Shown here piece by piece: positions 46,701 through 59,569 of a stretch of DNA of 64,000 bases. This DNA comes from Branchiostoma belcheri (Eukaryota; Chordata; Leptocardii; Amphioxiformes; Branchiostomatidae). The notes under the pieces are model-generated. The model saw only the letters and a program-made list of their open reading frames with translations, was not told the DNA's origin and did not search any database. The translations under genes and the position numbers were made by a program. The stretch spans positions 2,507,146 through 2,571,145 of the forward strand of contig NW_017803046.1 of assembly GCF_001625305.1 (NCBI RefSeq). Reading direction: 5' to 3'. Position 1 is the first letter of the stretch. The number at the start of each line of letters is the position of its first letter.

Positions 46701-47525
46701 CGCTAAGAAGATTGGCAAATATCAAGCAGAAATATTCATGCAAAGGCAAGGCTACTATGGGTCGGGTGGTAAAAATGGATTTGCAATTTTGTTCGTAATA
46801 TCACTTCAAAGTTCACGCGAGCAAAATTGCTCTATCGTTCATTCAGTACATGTATTTATTCTGTCAATGTTGTCATGTCTGTGGTTGCCTAGGCATCCCG
46901 ATGGAGGGCGCTGCGATGGACAGCGTCAGTGTAGCTGACATGGGTCCGGCTGTCAGGGAGATCTTCAAGAACTGGGCCGAGTGGGTCCGCCGGACTGTCG
47001 GTTTCACCGCAGACAAACTCACCATTCAGCAACACGCAGACATCCTCTCCAAGCACCTGGCACCGAAGGTGTTCAAGGCTACCGACGTGAGTCTGTTGCA
47101 GTACTAGATCATTCAACTGTTATAGGTACCCGTCAGTCATCCAGTGGGAGTTGTTACACAATTTACGTACAGAACAAGAACAATGTACAACCGGCTCCGT
47201 CCCTGAGGTGTCGTTAAAAACGGCGATGGTGAACGATCTAGTTTTGCTGCCGGTCGTCTTTTCGCTGTCTACATTCCATGCCGTATGTAATTTTAACACT
47301 CAACAACTAATTTCCCCTCAATCTACTGTCTTCTAGATGACAGCTGATGCGTTTGCCCAGCTAGGTTTCCCCGGAGCTGATGACCTGGGAAACACGTTCA
47401 AGTTCAAGCGACTTCACAACCTTGTCCGTAGCTTAGACCTGACCCGACAGCTGAACCCCGCCGCCAAGACCTTCGACACGTGGGTGGGAGAGAACAAGGA
47501 CGTGCTACAGAACGCCCTGGACTAG
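43785..47525 (+). CDS. NMRAL1: NmrA-like family NAD(P)-binding protein, plus copy 2
   Basis: Six exons: 43785-43818, 45613-45782, 45965-46033, 46272-46518, 46893-47086, 47337-47525, coding 300 residues. Glycine motif GATGSQGG and the VVTNYWEH stretch are intact. Exon 4 is 6 nt longer than in copy 1, giving NFIKLKPQKQEDG. Substitutions specific to this copy include MDDPSTLGPAL in exon 2, VHGVF in exon 3 and NTFKFKRLHNLVRS in the last exon. Intron 3 and the start of exon 4 are nearly identical to copy 1, much closer than the rest of the gene, suggesting gene conversion. A poly(A) signal (AATAAA) is at about 47580. Expected role as for the NMRAL1 family: a cytosolic NADPH-responsive regulator. 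Confidence 0.9.
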
Positions 47526-49419
47526 CTCTAGTGTCTGTAGCGACAGATGCTGAGAAAATGACTCGTCATCTGAAGACAAAATAAACAAGGCGTAGGTGAC
47601 AATCCTCCGTGAAGTTTTATATATTGCAACAAAAACAATCCCAAGCGTCAACGCCAGACCTACTGTGCAGACATTAGGCAACGGTTAATACAATGAGGGC
47701 GCGTCACAACCATAAAACATAAAAAGACCTAAATCCATTACTGCTCCCAGGGCGTGTAAAGATACTGTGCTTTAAGTTCGAGGTTCATTTTAATTACACA
47801 CACACAATCATTGCATTCACATAAAGATCGGACTATCATGGTCGTGTCACTAGTAACAAAGACAACCCCACCGTCTTACCGTTCCTGTTACTTATTAAGC
47901 GCGACTGGCCAGGCCAAAATCCAGCAACAGTTACGGCCAGCACCGCGAGTGTTACTACCGCCGGTCAGATACCCGGGCGAAAACATCTCAACGACCTTAT
48001 AGGGATGTTTCAAAAATAAGCATTTACTCCAATATCAAAACTGCTAGGCCTATTATAGGGTAAAAAATAAAGTGCATAGGCGACAATTCTCCGTGACGTT
48101 TTATATTTTGCAGATTGAGAACAGTAATAGTGTATGTAAACAGTGTGTGATCACTTAACAACTGGTAACAACGTATAGTAAATTGGCTAAATCCCTGGTC
48201 TAATAATCTAGCCTGACTAAAAAATCGCGCTCCTGGTGGCCACCTGCCCAGAGGTTTGCCGCCCCCTTGGGGAAACAGTTGCAGACTAACGAGTCTAAAC
48301 GCAGGCTACATAAAATCAACAACACGACAATCTAAATAGATGAACAAAGTCAGCTTTCATAACAATATCTTTCATTTACTACTTATTATTCATTTGACAA
48401 GGTATCGCAGTAGCTGCAAACCACAATTCCACCATTATGCACAACAGCCACCTAATATCTGCTTAGAGAACCTCTGCTACCAGACAACTGCCTAAACCTA
48501 CGGCCTATTCCACAGGATTGTAAAAGTAGGGATGTTTCTAAAATATGCATTTACTTCAATATCAAAACTGCTACGGTGAAAATAAAAAGACGTGCATCAT
48601 CACGGACATAGTGGCACACCACATGCCCAATTACACAGAAATGCGACGTACGGAAGAATGCGTTTTGGTTGCGAACATCTTCCAAAAAAACTTCTTTAAG
48701 CATCTCTTAAGCACGGGCAAAAACATCTGGTACCACTTATCGGACCCTCACGTGCCACATCTGCATGAACTTCCACCCACCCCACCGCTATTCCAAACAA
48801 CGCGTTTTTCTGGACCATTCCAATTCGCCTAATAATTGTAGGGGTGCATCTGCAATATTACATTGACCGCGAAAGCAGCAACGACAAAAATACACATTCG
48901 TGCATCAACACGGGCATCCCCGCAGATGGCGTATAAAACTGCGTGCCGATTACACAAAGAGAACCCAGTGTTTTGACTGCGAACACGAAAAAACAGCACT
49001 TCACAACACTCCGTCCGGAGGTCCTGACCTCATTCACGGAGTAATAAAGATACCTCCTAGTATATTTTTACACATTAAAGTGATGGTCGCAATATGTGTT
49101 CTGGCGTTATTAATTATTGTGCTTGTAAACATTTTTGTGAAGACTTCCACATGGACCAACCCGCCCTGATCTCCGCATGACTTGCACATTTTTAATGCAG
49201 CTGACCAATCGTGGTAGCCTTAGGATAAAGGTCAGTTATGTCACGTAAACCGGCCAGATATACGCGTGACTTGCGTATTTTGTTTGCATTGCTGACTGAC
49301 CTACCCATTTCTACAATGGAACGACCTACCGTGCGTTTTTGGGTATCAGTGAGGTCACGTCATTCTTGCGTATAGCGTTCACTCGACGAGCTGCAACAAC
49401 GTTACGGACTCGCTTCAAT
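47526..49419. other. Spacer with internal direct repeats, then 5' flank of NmrA copy 3
   Basis: Two pairs of diverged direct repeats are visible: GACAATCCTCCGTGAAGTTTTATAT-type sequence at about 47583-47630 and 48066-48115, and GGGATGTTTCAAAAATAAGC-type sequence at about 48002-48050 and 48531-48577. A hairpin element with TAGCCTG/CAGGCTA ends lies at 48209-48308. From about 49065 the flank homologous to the other plus genes starts. No exon is supported. Confidence 0.45.
48209..48308. mobile_element. Possible hairpin MITE (TAGCCTG ends)
   Basis: TAGCCTGACTAAAAAATCGC at the left and GCAGGCTA at the right form short inverted ends like those of the element at 41393-41484; GTCTGCAAC-type inner complementarity is weak. 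Tentative. Confidence 0.35.
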
Positions 49420-52400
49420 ATGGCGAAACTTATCACCGTTTTCGGAGCAACAGGTGAGTTTGACATGTAAACAGCACATGGTTGTTGGATCGTGCCAGCT
49501 GTGAAAGACACGGAGAATGAGTCTGTCCACTATTCACCCCGCGCTGTTGTTAAGTTTTGCCATGCGGAAGCCGGAGTGTAACTTAACTCTGCAGCGTTTT
49601 AGAATCGCTGCATTCACAGGTCATTCATTTGTAGATATCGCAAGCCTTTGAGACAGAAAATGAGTCCATTCCAGGTGAAGTATTTTATGTCAAGCAAGTT
49701 GATACAGTGCTCAGTTGCCTGAGGCTGTGTGAACAATGCTAGAAACAGGTGCGGGCTTGATTGTTTTAAAAGTTTGTTTGGCAACACAGTCAACACAGAG
49801 TGACTTGCGTTCGTCCTGCTTTGCTTGCAATGACTTATAATCATAGTAGAGCAACAAAGTCGGAAGCGTAGGTATAACAATGTCTATTTGCTTCATGTTT
49901 GGTCTGTATGAGATCTGAGCTTGCGACAACACTGCTCCATCGATCCACGGCTAATTGGCAATCTCCCAACCAGGCAGTCCCACAAAGTAATTGTGACCTT
50001 TTAGACTGCGGTATTCCATTATTTGATTATCCCCGGCGGAAACCGTCAGATGTACACTTAGAGAGGACTAGATCTGTCTAACGCCGAGCTCGGCTTCCAG
50101 TGATGACGTACGCACCAGACGAGAAGTGTTTTTATAAACCAGAGGTCTGTCGACGTCAGGCATGTCAGGGGATACCAGTAGTACTGTCCACAAAAAACAA
50201 GCTGTACAGTTGATGATTTACAGCTGTTTGGCAGGAATAACAGGCCTCTCAGATAATGCTGTACAAAATCTCTACCAATACGTACAATAAAGTTGTGTTG
50301 TTAAGTTCTAATTAAAGTGGGTGTAGCCACCCGATGATTGGTTGAGGAAAATTGCAGTGCCCTAAAGAAAATTATGCTGTAAACAATGGTTAGTCCCTTG
50401 GCACGGTGAACCAGGAAAGGGGTTCATACAGAGGACACATATCATGAGGAAGTACAAACTTTTTTTAGAAAGTATTGGAGACGTGCGATGTTTGGTTTTA
50501 AAAGCCAGTTTACGGTGGCTAGATGTTTGGCCGTTTTTCTACGTTTTTACGATCTTGTAAAATCATTTAGTAATGTGATGTGATGTAGATTTAAGGCGTT
50601 GCCCTCAGACATTCCTCTGGTGTGTTTGGTGTGTTGGCGTGCACCTGTCTTGAATTTCAAACAACCTGCCCATGAATGACCTTTGACATACGTATACCTA
50701 TCATACGTACAGGTACCTGAGATAAAAATAATCTCCTCGCCGATCATGCCGGCCGTTCGTCGCATTTCATTTTTATTGAGTCTGACAGTATGGGAATGCA
50801 TTATTCAGCAGCAGCATATAGTTACTTCTCATGTATTTTTATACTGTGAAATTTCCGCATTCTAAGCATCCACTGAGACGAGCCACGAGTGGAATTGTTC
50901 GCATAGTCTGTGGTCATGGCAGTGGCAGGTATTCAGCTAAGGTCATCAAGAATGAAGCTTCAAAGAAAACATTCCTTCATGACTTTGTCGGTTTATATGA
51001 GGACTACAATGTATACAGAATTTATCATTCGTCGATGACCGTTGTGCGTAGATGGCATAGTACCGCTGTCAAAGTGACGGTCCTTCTGAAAAGTATATTG
51101 TTACAAGTGCAAATATCAAAAGAAATGATTTTAAAAGGTGTTCAGATACTCGAACATATTCCTCTGATCAGGATCACAGGGAGGGTCTGTCGCCAGCGCC
51201 CTGCTAGAAGACCAGGATTTCAAAGTCCGAGCTGTGACGAGAAACGCCTCTAGCGACAAAGCCAAGGCACTGCAGGAGAAAGGTGCCGAGGTCGTTGTGG
51301 CAAGTCTGGACGATCCGAGCACACTGGAACCTGCCCTGAAAGTAAGAATCTTCTTGGGTTTACAACTTGTTGTTCATCTTGACATCCTATCTCGAAGCGA
51401 TTCATTTCTTATGGGTCAGACTAATGTCTTGTATGGAATGGTTGTCACTCGTACGAGTCGTAAGACGTTGTCGTATAGTTAATGTACCATTCTATTAAAA
51501 TGGTAACAAATCGTACTTAACAGTTCTACAATCCCTTTGATTTACAGGGTGCTCACGGAGTCTTTGTGGTGACCAACTATTGGGAACATATGGACAAGGA
51601 GAGGGAACTCAAACAAGTAAGTCATCACCGCTCTTCCCTGTCTCAGGCAAAATGCAAGTTACTACATTCTCCCGAGGCAGAGGTGTTTCTGCGGCGTACT
51701 GAGGTTATACACGCCGCGGAAGCACCTCTGCCTCGAGAGAATGAGTTACTTAATGCACCATGAGAATACTATTTCTGTAGAAATGGCGAAGTAGACACAC
51801 GTTTTTCTACCTGTGTGAGTGCGGGCAGTGGTCATTTTCATAGACGGTGTCGCCTCTTGTCTTCTTTCTCCTGGTTGAGTCATGAGTAACAGTTTTTACG
51901 TTTACCGAAGGAAAACATATTGTTTATGCCCAGTTTCTTCTTCCTCTTCTTCTCCAAACAGTGACCTCAATGACCTGAACCAATGGTGTGTCTGTTACCA
52001 TGGTAACTAGTGTTGGGTTACATCATATTGCAATTTCATAGCAGGAAGGATTTAGACTCCTGTCTGACCATATATATGAATGTGTTTGAGTAAGAATTAA
52101 CAGAGCAGAACATATGCGAAGGTAAACATTATGCATTTGCCTTGCAAATGTTACATTTATAGTTCTTTGTTATATTCACATCGATATCCAACAAAGGGCA
52201 AGGCCGTAGCGGACGCGGCCCGAGCTGCCGGGGTGCTGCATGTGGTGTTCAGCGGCCTGGAGAATGTTCAGAAGATCGCGGGGTTTCCCTGTCCGCACTT
52301 CGACGCCAAGGGGCAGATAGAGGAGTACATGACGTCACTCGAACTGCCCGTGACCTTCGTGAGGTACTCCTTCTACTACGAAAACTACACCAGCTTAATG

Positions 52401-53487
52401 AAACCACAGAAACAGGAGGATGGAACGTACGTTTTGGGTAAGTATGCTCCTGTACTGTACATGTTACTTGCATTAATGTAATTTATTGTATTTTGTATTG
52501 ATTTGTTAGGTTTAGAAAATAACTGGTCGTGGCTAACAAGAAACGGCAAATGATGTTACATACAGGCAGAAAGAAGAAGAAAAAATCGTTACCCCGCTAT
52601 AAGGAGGTTGGCAAATATCAGGCAAAAGTATCTATGCGAAGGCAAGGCTAGGGGTTGGGTGGATAAAATGGATTTGCAATTTTGCTCGTAATGTCACTCG
52701 AAAGTTCACGCGAGCAAAGTTGCTCTAACATTCATTCAGTACAGGTATTTATTCCGTCAATATTGTCATGTCTGTGGCTGCTTAGGTGTCCCTATGGAAG
52801 GCGCTGCGATGGACGGGGTCAGTGCGGGAGACATGGGTCCGGCTGTCAGGGAGGTCTTCAAGAACTGGGCCGAGTGGGTCCGCCGGTCTGTCGGTTTCAG
52901 CGGAGACAAACTCACCATTCAGCAATACGCAGACATCCTCTCCAAACACCTGGCACCGAAGGTGTTCAAGGCTAGCGACGTGAGTCTGTTATAGTACTAG
53001 ATCACAGTTTAACTGTTATAGGTACCCGTCATCCAATGGGAGCTGTTGTTATGTACATGTAAAAGAACAAGATTAAGGTACAACCGGCTCGCTAAAAACG
53101 GCGATGGTGAACGATCACGGGCTAATATGTGAGGGGGCGAGATCTCTGGAGGCGGAGGGCGATATCTGGGATGACGAAATAGCTGTGACACCGGCCGCGG
53201 TCGTCTTTTCGCTATTTAGGTTACATTCCATCTCGTACGTAGTTTTAGAACTAAACAACTATTAATTTTCAGTCTCTATCCCATCTACTTTCTCCTAGAT
53301 GACAGCTGATGCGTTTGGCCAGCTGGGTTTCCCTGGAGCTGACGATCTGGGAAACATGTTCAAGTTTTACCGACTTCACAACCCTGACCGGAGCGCCGAC
53401 CTGACCCGCCAGCTGCACCCCGCCGCCAAGACCTTCGACACGTGGGTGGGAGAGAACAAGGACGTGCTACAGAACGCCCTGGACTAG
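49420..53487 (+). CDS. NMRAL1: NmrA-like family NAD(P)-binding protein, plus copy 3
   Basis: Six exons: 49420-49453, 51172-51341, 51548-51616, 52197-52437, 52786-52979, 53299-53487, coding 298 residues. It carries GATGSQGG, VVTNYWEHMDKERELKQ and an exon 4 core nearly identical to copy 1. Exon 5 differs (GVSAGDMGPAVREVFKNWAE, SVGFSGDK), and the last exon reads NPDRSADLTRQLHPAAKT. Intron 3 holds a different hairpin element from that of copy 1. Its 3' end faces the 3' end of the first minus-strand gene, with about 570 bases between the two stop codons. A poly(A) signal (AATAAATAAAC) lies near 53630. Confidence 0.91.
51664..51748. mobile_element. Hairpin MITE in intron 3 of NmrA copy 3
   Basis: ATTCTCCCGAGGCAGAGGTG is inverted as CACCTCTGCCTCGAGAGAAT (one mismatch), with further inner pairing (GCGGCGT/ACGCCGC). 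It is absent from copies 1 and 2 at the homologous place and unrelated to the 41393 element. Confidence 0.6.
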
Positions 53488-54059
53488 CTCTAGTGTCTGT
53501 AGCGACAGATTCGAAGAAGATTTAGATGACTCGTCATGTGAAAGACAGGGTGTTCTTATCTTACGTCTGAGCTAAACATACTCTAGAGTCTAGACGCTTT
53601 TTACATTTAGAATGCACAATAGAATGCACAATAAATAAACTGTATAATCCTAGAACTGTTGTTTATTTCTTCGTATTTACCACAGATTGACTACTGCGAT
53701 AAAATTTTGTATCTGGCGAATAAAGAGATGTTTCCCTCGTCGGTCAAGTATTACATTTTTATTGTTAAAGGAACTTCTAAAAATGATGGACGTCTTCTGT
53801 CCAAACTAAGTCTCCCAGCGACCTGTCAGGTCATACACCGTTTCTACCATCTAGTATTATAGTACTCTTTGTCATCTGCTGATCATGAAGACTATCACAA
53901 TGATCAGTACATTGTACATTTGCAATATATCAGAATAAAAGTGTTGACATTAAAAAAATTATAATCAGTAGTTACTTTTGGCCACATCTTGTCATCTACT
54001 GATCTTTGCTGAGATGTCTCGAGCTCTCCGTTCAAACACGTGCTAACACAGTTTACATT
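53488..54059. other. 3'-to-3' spacer between NmrA copy 3 and the minus-strand genes
   Basis: Contains poly(A) signals of copy 3 and an AT-rich stretch that is repeated almost exactly at 59040-59569. No exon is seen. Confidence 0.5.
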
Positions 54060-55073
54060 TCACGTCGTGCTGTTTGACAGCGCGTTCAGCAGCGCCTCCC
54101 TGTTGTCCGCCACCCACTGGTCCAGGCCCCTGGTGCCCGGGTACAGCTGCCGGGTCAGCTCCGGGCTGTAGTCGGGGTTTCCCAGGCGCAAGAACTTGAA
54201 CATGTCGCCGAGGTGCTTTGCTCCCGGGAAAGGCAGCTTACTGAACGCGTCCGACGTCATCTGTGAATGAACATGAAGGACGGATGGATATATGCAAGGC
54301 CACGTGCATCGTATTTTCTACCTACGGGGCATGTTGAAGAGCCATACCAACAGTTACAGTGAATGATTTCTTGCTCTTGTACAACATGGATTTGGAAAAG
54401 TAAGGGTTAATTCTTTCGTAGGAGAACCGACATCATCATGCTACGATATTAAACTGCAGCAATTACCAACTTAGATTTATGGGTCTTTATGTCGGTATAG
54501 TACCTTTGTCGATTTGAACACCCTCGGTGCCAGGTGTTTGGAGAGAATGTCTGCGTGTTGCTGGATGGTGAGTTTTTCTGCGCTGAAGCCGACAGTCCTG
54601 CCCAGCCATTCGGCCCTGTTTTGGAAGATCGCTCTGACGGCGAAACCCGAGTCGGTAACGCTGACACCGTGCTCTGCAGCGCCCTCCATCGCGAAGTCTG
54701 GAGAAGTCAGACCAAGACAACAGTCGACGCGCCATTTTGACAAACCTGACATAATGACTAAACTCACATGGGTTTTACGTAAAAAATATACCATTTGTTT
54801 GCAGATAGCTTCAACATGCTTCTGAAGTTTCAAAACTACTTCTGAATATGTATTTTTGAAGATGACATGGTCGAGTCTTTCTTACACTAAATTACTAGAT
54901 GGCAATAGTGAGTATACCTATTGCTCATGCCATGTCAATACAGTATCTTATCTCACTGTAGATAGTACAAAGATTAGGAAAACATCATAGCATAAAGTAC
55001 TTAGTTCATAAGTCCCATCCTCCAGCTTTTTAATCGGGCGGAGGGAGAGGTAGTTATCGTAGTAGCCGGGATA

Positions 55074-55157
<84 letters not shown>

Positions 55158-56110
55158 AGATAGATAGATAGATAGATATAATGTTACTATAGATATATAG
55201 ATATAATGTTAATGAATAAAGCACGGCGTAAGCGGGGTGGGAGATCTATGTAATAGACTCATCGGATGTACCCAAGAAGCTTGTAACCAACGGCCTTTCT
55301 AACCTCCTTTTGCTTGATATAACATTATCACAGCAAAAGCACGCCCATAGGATGCGTCAAGTTGTCGGGATCATGCGTTGGTTTATGGACCGGAGGCAAA
55401 AATTTATCTAAATTTCAGGATTCAGTACAACTTCAAGTTTTAGATCTTGCATGACAAACACAAGAAGCGAGGACATTATACTTTTACGAGAATCTGTAGT
55501 GTAACCAAAGGTTTATACCTGCTTGATCTCCAGTTGATCAGAGTCTGGAACTTCAAAGGAATGCTGAGTCATCACGAACGTTCCGTGGGCACCCTGGGCA
55601 GAAAAAGATCACATCGAAAAGAATACCAGAACCCATCGCCGGAACAGAAACGACAATAAAGTCTGTAAACAATTGAGGCACCTTTTTCAGCTGTGATAAG
55701 GAATGATATCAAGGTTCAGTCAGGTTGCAGTCTTACTTACCTGCAGTGCCCGCTCCAGAGAGCTGGCATCGTCAAAATTGCCTTCAATGACCTCTGCACC
55801 TCTCTCCTGCAGTGCCTTAGCTTTATCGCTAGAGGCGCTTCTCGTCACTATTCGAACTTTGAACTCTGGATCCTCCAGCAGGGCATTGGCCACCCCACCT
55901 CCCTGGGTCCCTGTGTGGGTTCCACAGGACAGATAGGTTTGATTTAATCAGGTTACGTGACAGTTCGAGATCAGATAGCTTCCCTTGCCAAACACGCCAA
56001 TCCCCATGTACATGTTCACTGCTTGGAAATTACATATAAGCTGGTATGGTTTGAAACTTATCGAGTGAAAACTCACCTGTTGCTCCGAAAACAGTCACAA
56101 CTTTAGCCAT
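54060..56110 (-). pseudogene. NmrA-like gene, minus copy A, exon 4 truncated by (TATC)n
   Basis: Exons 1 (56110-56077), 2 (55910-55741), 3 (55593-55519), 5 (54697-54504) and 6 (54260-54060) are intact with good splice sites. Exon 4 survives only as 55075-55001 (KYPGYYDNYLSLRPIKK-like part); its upstream 166 bases, including the acceptor, are replaced by the microsatellite at 55075-55180. In the sister copy at 59570-61787 exon 4 is complete. Since exon 3 ends in phase 0 and exon 5 starts in phase 1, skipping exon 4 also breaks the frame. The remaining parts carry GATGTQGGG and FVMTQHSFE and end ALLNALSNSTT. It is either a pseudogene or a site where the assembly collapsed. Confidence 0.8.
55075..55180. 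repeat. (TATC)n/(TAGA)n microsatellite with inverted tail
   Basis: About 21 TATC units are followed directly by about six TAGA units, i.e. the reverse complement, so the tract can fold back on itself. It starts exactly where exon 4 of the minus copy A loses similarity to its sister. Confidence 0.95.
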
Positions 56111-56723
56111 GCCCTTGAACTTTGACTTGTGACCTCAAATCTAGTCTCCTGCAAGGATTTGACCTTAACGGAAAAGTAACACTGCTTTTGTAGTGAAGCT
56201 TCTTCTGCCGAGCTAAACATACTGGCCAATTATGAGGGTCTGCATGGGGGGATCCGGGCAACGTGCAATTGTGTACCTTAAACGCTAAATTCATGAAGGC
56301 TGCCAATGCTTAACGGTAAATAAACTGGTTCTTGTGAAAGGGTTTGAAGCAATTTTATTGGCAATGTAGACAGTACATGTGTGATGGCGAATGACAAGCA
56401 TTCAGTAAACAATTATTTTTAAGATGTAGTTTTTCTTTGCAGTGTATTGGACTTTGTTAGAACATTTTGTCTGATGTTAAAGAAACTTTGAAAAATGATA
56501 TCGATTAAAGGAAATGGAAATCTCCTGTCCAAAATTAATCTCCCAACAACCTCAGGCCACATGTAGTTCACACCTTTTCTAATGCTCTTTGTTATCACTT
56601 CAGCGTTACTGGAGGCTGTCGCTGTACACAGTAATGAATTTTACCATATTGCGTTGCTGAGAATTCTTTCCCTTCATATACACGTGCTTACAGTGTATAG
56701 GTACACTACACCGTTCCCGGCTG

Positions 56724-58758
56724 TTACGACATCGCCTTTAGCAGCGGCTCCTTATTGTCCGCCACCCACTGGTCCAGGCCCCTGGTGCCCGGGTACAGCT
56801 GGCGGGTCAGCTCCGGGCTGTAGTCGGGGTTTCCCAGGCGGTAGAACTTGAACATGTCGCCGAGGTGCTTCGCTCCCGGGAAGGGCAGCTTACTGAACGC
56901 GTCCGACGTCATCTGTGAACATGAGATATGGATGGTTGTATGCGTCGATGAAGGTTTAGACATCCAGGTAAAGAGATACTTAAGATAATTGATGGTGACA
57001 GGAGTCTAAATCCATCCTGCTTTAAACTTTGGTGTAATCCAACACTAGTTGCCATGGTGATAGACGTCTGGTTCAGGTTTCATTGGCCTTACTTGTTTGG
57101 AGAAGAAGAAAAGGAAAAAGAAACAGCCTGAGCAAAAACAATCAATATCATATGTTTTCCTTCGGTAAACACGATAAGTTAGTATGTACTTACCTTACTC
57201 GGTTTGAACACCCTCGGTGCCAGGTGTTTGGAGAGAATGTCTGCGTGTTGCTGGATGGTGAGTTTTTCTGCGCTGAAGCCGACAGTCCTGCCCAGCCATT
57301 CGGCCCTGTTCTCGAAGATCGCTCTGACGGCAAAACCCGCGTCGGCTACGCTGATGCCGTGCATGCCAGCGCCCTCCAGCGGGTATCCTGGAGAATGCAA
57401 ACGGCAAGAGTCGATCACTGCGTCGTCTTGACCAGATGACCATCACATATAACCAAGCTAACTCAACAAACATACAGATTTCCAATATTCATGATCTTCT
57501 TCTAGACACGTCTGGTGGAAGACAATACGATCGGCTCTTTCTAACACTGAAAACTTCAGGACGACAATGAGCAACGTACCTACTGCTTAATATGCAATGT
57601 CATACTAGTACTAGATAGGGTGAAGATTGATAAAAAAAAATTATACCTAGTTCGTACGTATCATCTTCCAGTTTTTGAACCAGGCGGAGGGAGAGGTAGT
57701 TATCGTAGAAGCCAGGATACTTGACGACGGTTAGGGGAAGGCCGAGAGACTTCATGTACTCTTCGATCTGTGCTTTAGAGTCGAGGTGCAGACAGGGGAA
57801 CCCCAGGATTTTCTGGACGTTTTCCAGGCTACTGAACACCACGTGTTTCACACCGGCAGCTTTGGTCGCATCCGCCACAGCCTTACCCTTGGAGTAGATT
57901 GGTAAATAAACATGCGATGAAGAGTCTCGTTCAGTAATAATTTCGTATCGCTAGCTCTCTCTTTATATATATATGTTTACAGGAAGGTAGTTCTGCCTCC
58001 CCCGTTTTATGAAATGAAATAGACAACACATATTACGAAGATAAAACCTCGTAGGTTTTGTGTTAAATTTGTGGTGTGTATTGGTTTATGGCGGCAAACA
58101 TCATCTACAGTTTATGATGGTTGTAGACGTTTCAACTTTTAAGCAACAGCACGAAATGTTGAGATCACCATCCTAGTTGTACCGGAACTGTTACCTGCTT
58201 GATCTCCAGTTGATCAAAGTCTGGATCTTCAAAGGAATGCTGAGTCATCACGAACGTTCCGTAGGCCCCCTGGACAGAAAGAAGATAACCTAAATCTATG
58301 ACATAATTGATGCACACCTGTATCAACTATAATAAGGAATGATATTAAGATTCAGTCAGGTGGCAGTCTTGCTTACCTGCAGTGCCCGCTCCAGAGAGCT
58401 GGCATCGTCAAAATTGCCCTCAATGACCTCTGCACCCCTCTCCTGCAGTGCCTTAGCTTTGTCGCTAGAGGCGCTCCTCGTCACTATTCTGACTTTGAAC
58501 TTTGGATCCTCCAGCAGGGCATTGGCCACTCCACCTCCCTGGCTCCCTGTAAAGCCCAGAAAATGTGGAGTTCGCAGGACAAATGGGTTTGATTGAATCA
58601 GCGCAGGTTCTTACGTGACAGCTCATGATCAGAACACATTACTAGTAACCCCTAGCAATATACATGAATGTGGAGCAACACATCTGCTCGGAAATTACAT
58701 AATAGCTATGGTTTGAAAACTCACCTGTTGCTCCGAAAACAGTGATAACTTTAGCCAT
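56724..58758 (-). CDS. NMRAL1: NmrA-like family NAD(P)-binding protein, minus copy B
   Basis: Six exons: 58758-58725, 58546-58377, 58269-58195, 57887-57647, 57387-57194, 56912-56724, coding 300 residues. The glycine motif is GATGSQGGG. Exon 3 reads GAYGTFVMTQHSFEDPDFDQ, exon 4 HVVFSSLENVQKILGFPCLH and exon 6 starts MTSDAFSKLPFPGAKHLGDM. The minus-strand genes form a second subfamily: the T-N-Y-W stretch of the plus copies is T-Q-H-S here, and exon 3 is two codons longer (75 versus 69 nt). All introns are at the same positions as in the plus genes, so both subfamilies stem from one ancestor. The nearest relative in the window is minus copy D (62403 onward). Confidence 0.9.
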
Positions 58759-58972
58759 GTTCCTGAACTTTCAACCCTGTCTCGTGACTCCAAATTCTGT
58801 CTCCCGCTTGGCTTTACAGAAAAGTGACGCTGGCTGTTGAGTGAAGCCGAAGCGTCGTCTGGTGTCAGTTACTATGGCACTGCCCAAACATTTGCCGAAG
58901 ACAACGCCCTCTGATTACTAAGTAAACCAGTTTCACAAACCTAGAGGCACACCTGTTTACCCAACCAAAATG

Positions 58973-59028
58973 TTCGACACGTGGGTGGGAGAGAACAAGG
59001 ACGTGCTACAGAGCGCCCTGGACTAGCT
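58973..59028 (+). pseudogene. Relic of a plus-type NmrA last exon
   Basis: FDTWVGENKDVLQSALD and a TAG stop, followed by the same 3' flank as plus copy 3 (GTGTCTGTAGCTGCAGATTC and beyond to about 59569). Upstream of 58973 similarity stops abruptly and nothing else of the gene is present. It marks the left breakpoint of a segmental duplication that copied the tail of a plus gene together with two minus genes. Confidence 0.85.
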
Positions 59029-59569
59029 ACAGTGTCTGTAGCTGCAGATTCTGAGAAAATTTAGATGACTCGTCTTGTGAAAGACAGGGTGTTCTAATCT
59101 TAGATCTGAGCTAAACATACTTTAGACGCTCTGTACCTTTAGAATGCACAATAAATAAACTGTATAATCCTAGAACTGTTGTTTATTTCTTCTTATTTAC
59201 CACAGATTGACTACTGCAATAAAATTTTATATCTGGCGAATAAAGAGATGCTTTCCTCGTCGGTCAAGTATTATATTTTTATTGTTAAAGGAACTTGATG
59301 ATAAAAATGATGGACGTCTTCTGTCCGAACTAAGTCTCTCAGTGACCTGTCAGGTCATACACCGTTTCCACCATCTAGTATGGCGCTCTTTGTCATCTGT
59401 TGATCATGAAGACTGTCACAATGATCAGTACATTTTGCAATATATCAGAATAAAAGTGTTGACATTAAGAAAATGATAGTCAGTACTTAATTTTGCCACA
59501 TCTACTGATCTTTGCTGAGATGTCTCGAGCTCTCCGTCCACACACGTGCTTACGCATGCAGTTTACATT
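59029..59569. other. Duplicated 3' spacer
   Basis: Nearly identical to 53488-54059, including the AATAAATAAAC poly(A) region near 59150. No separate gene. Confidence 0.6.

Noticed and set aside
54449..54833. Arg/Ser-rich frames over exon 5 of the minus NmrA genes
   Set aside because: Same frame-shifted shadows recur in every copy; the NmrA frame is supported by homology and splice phase.
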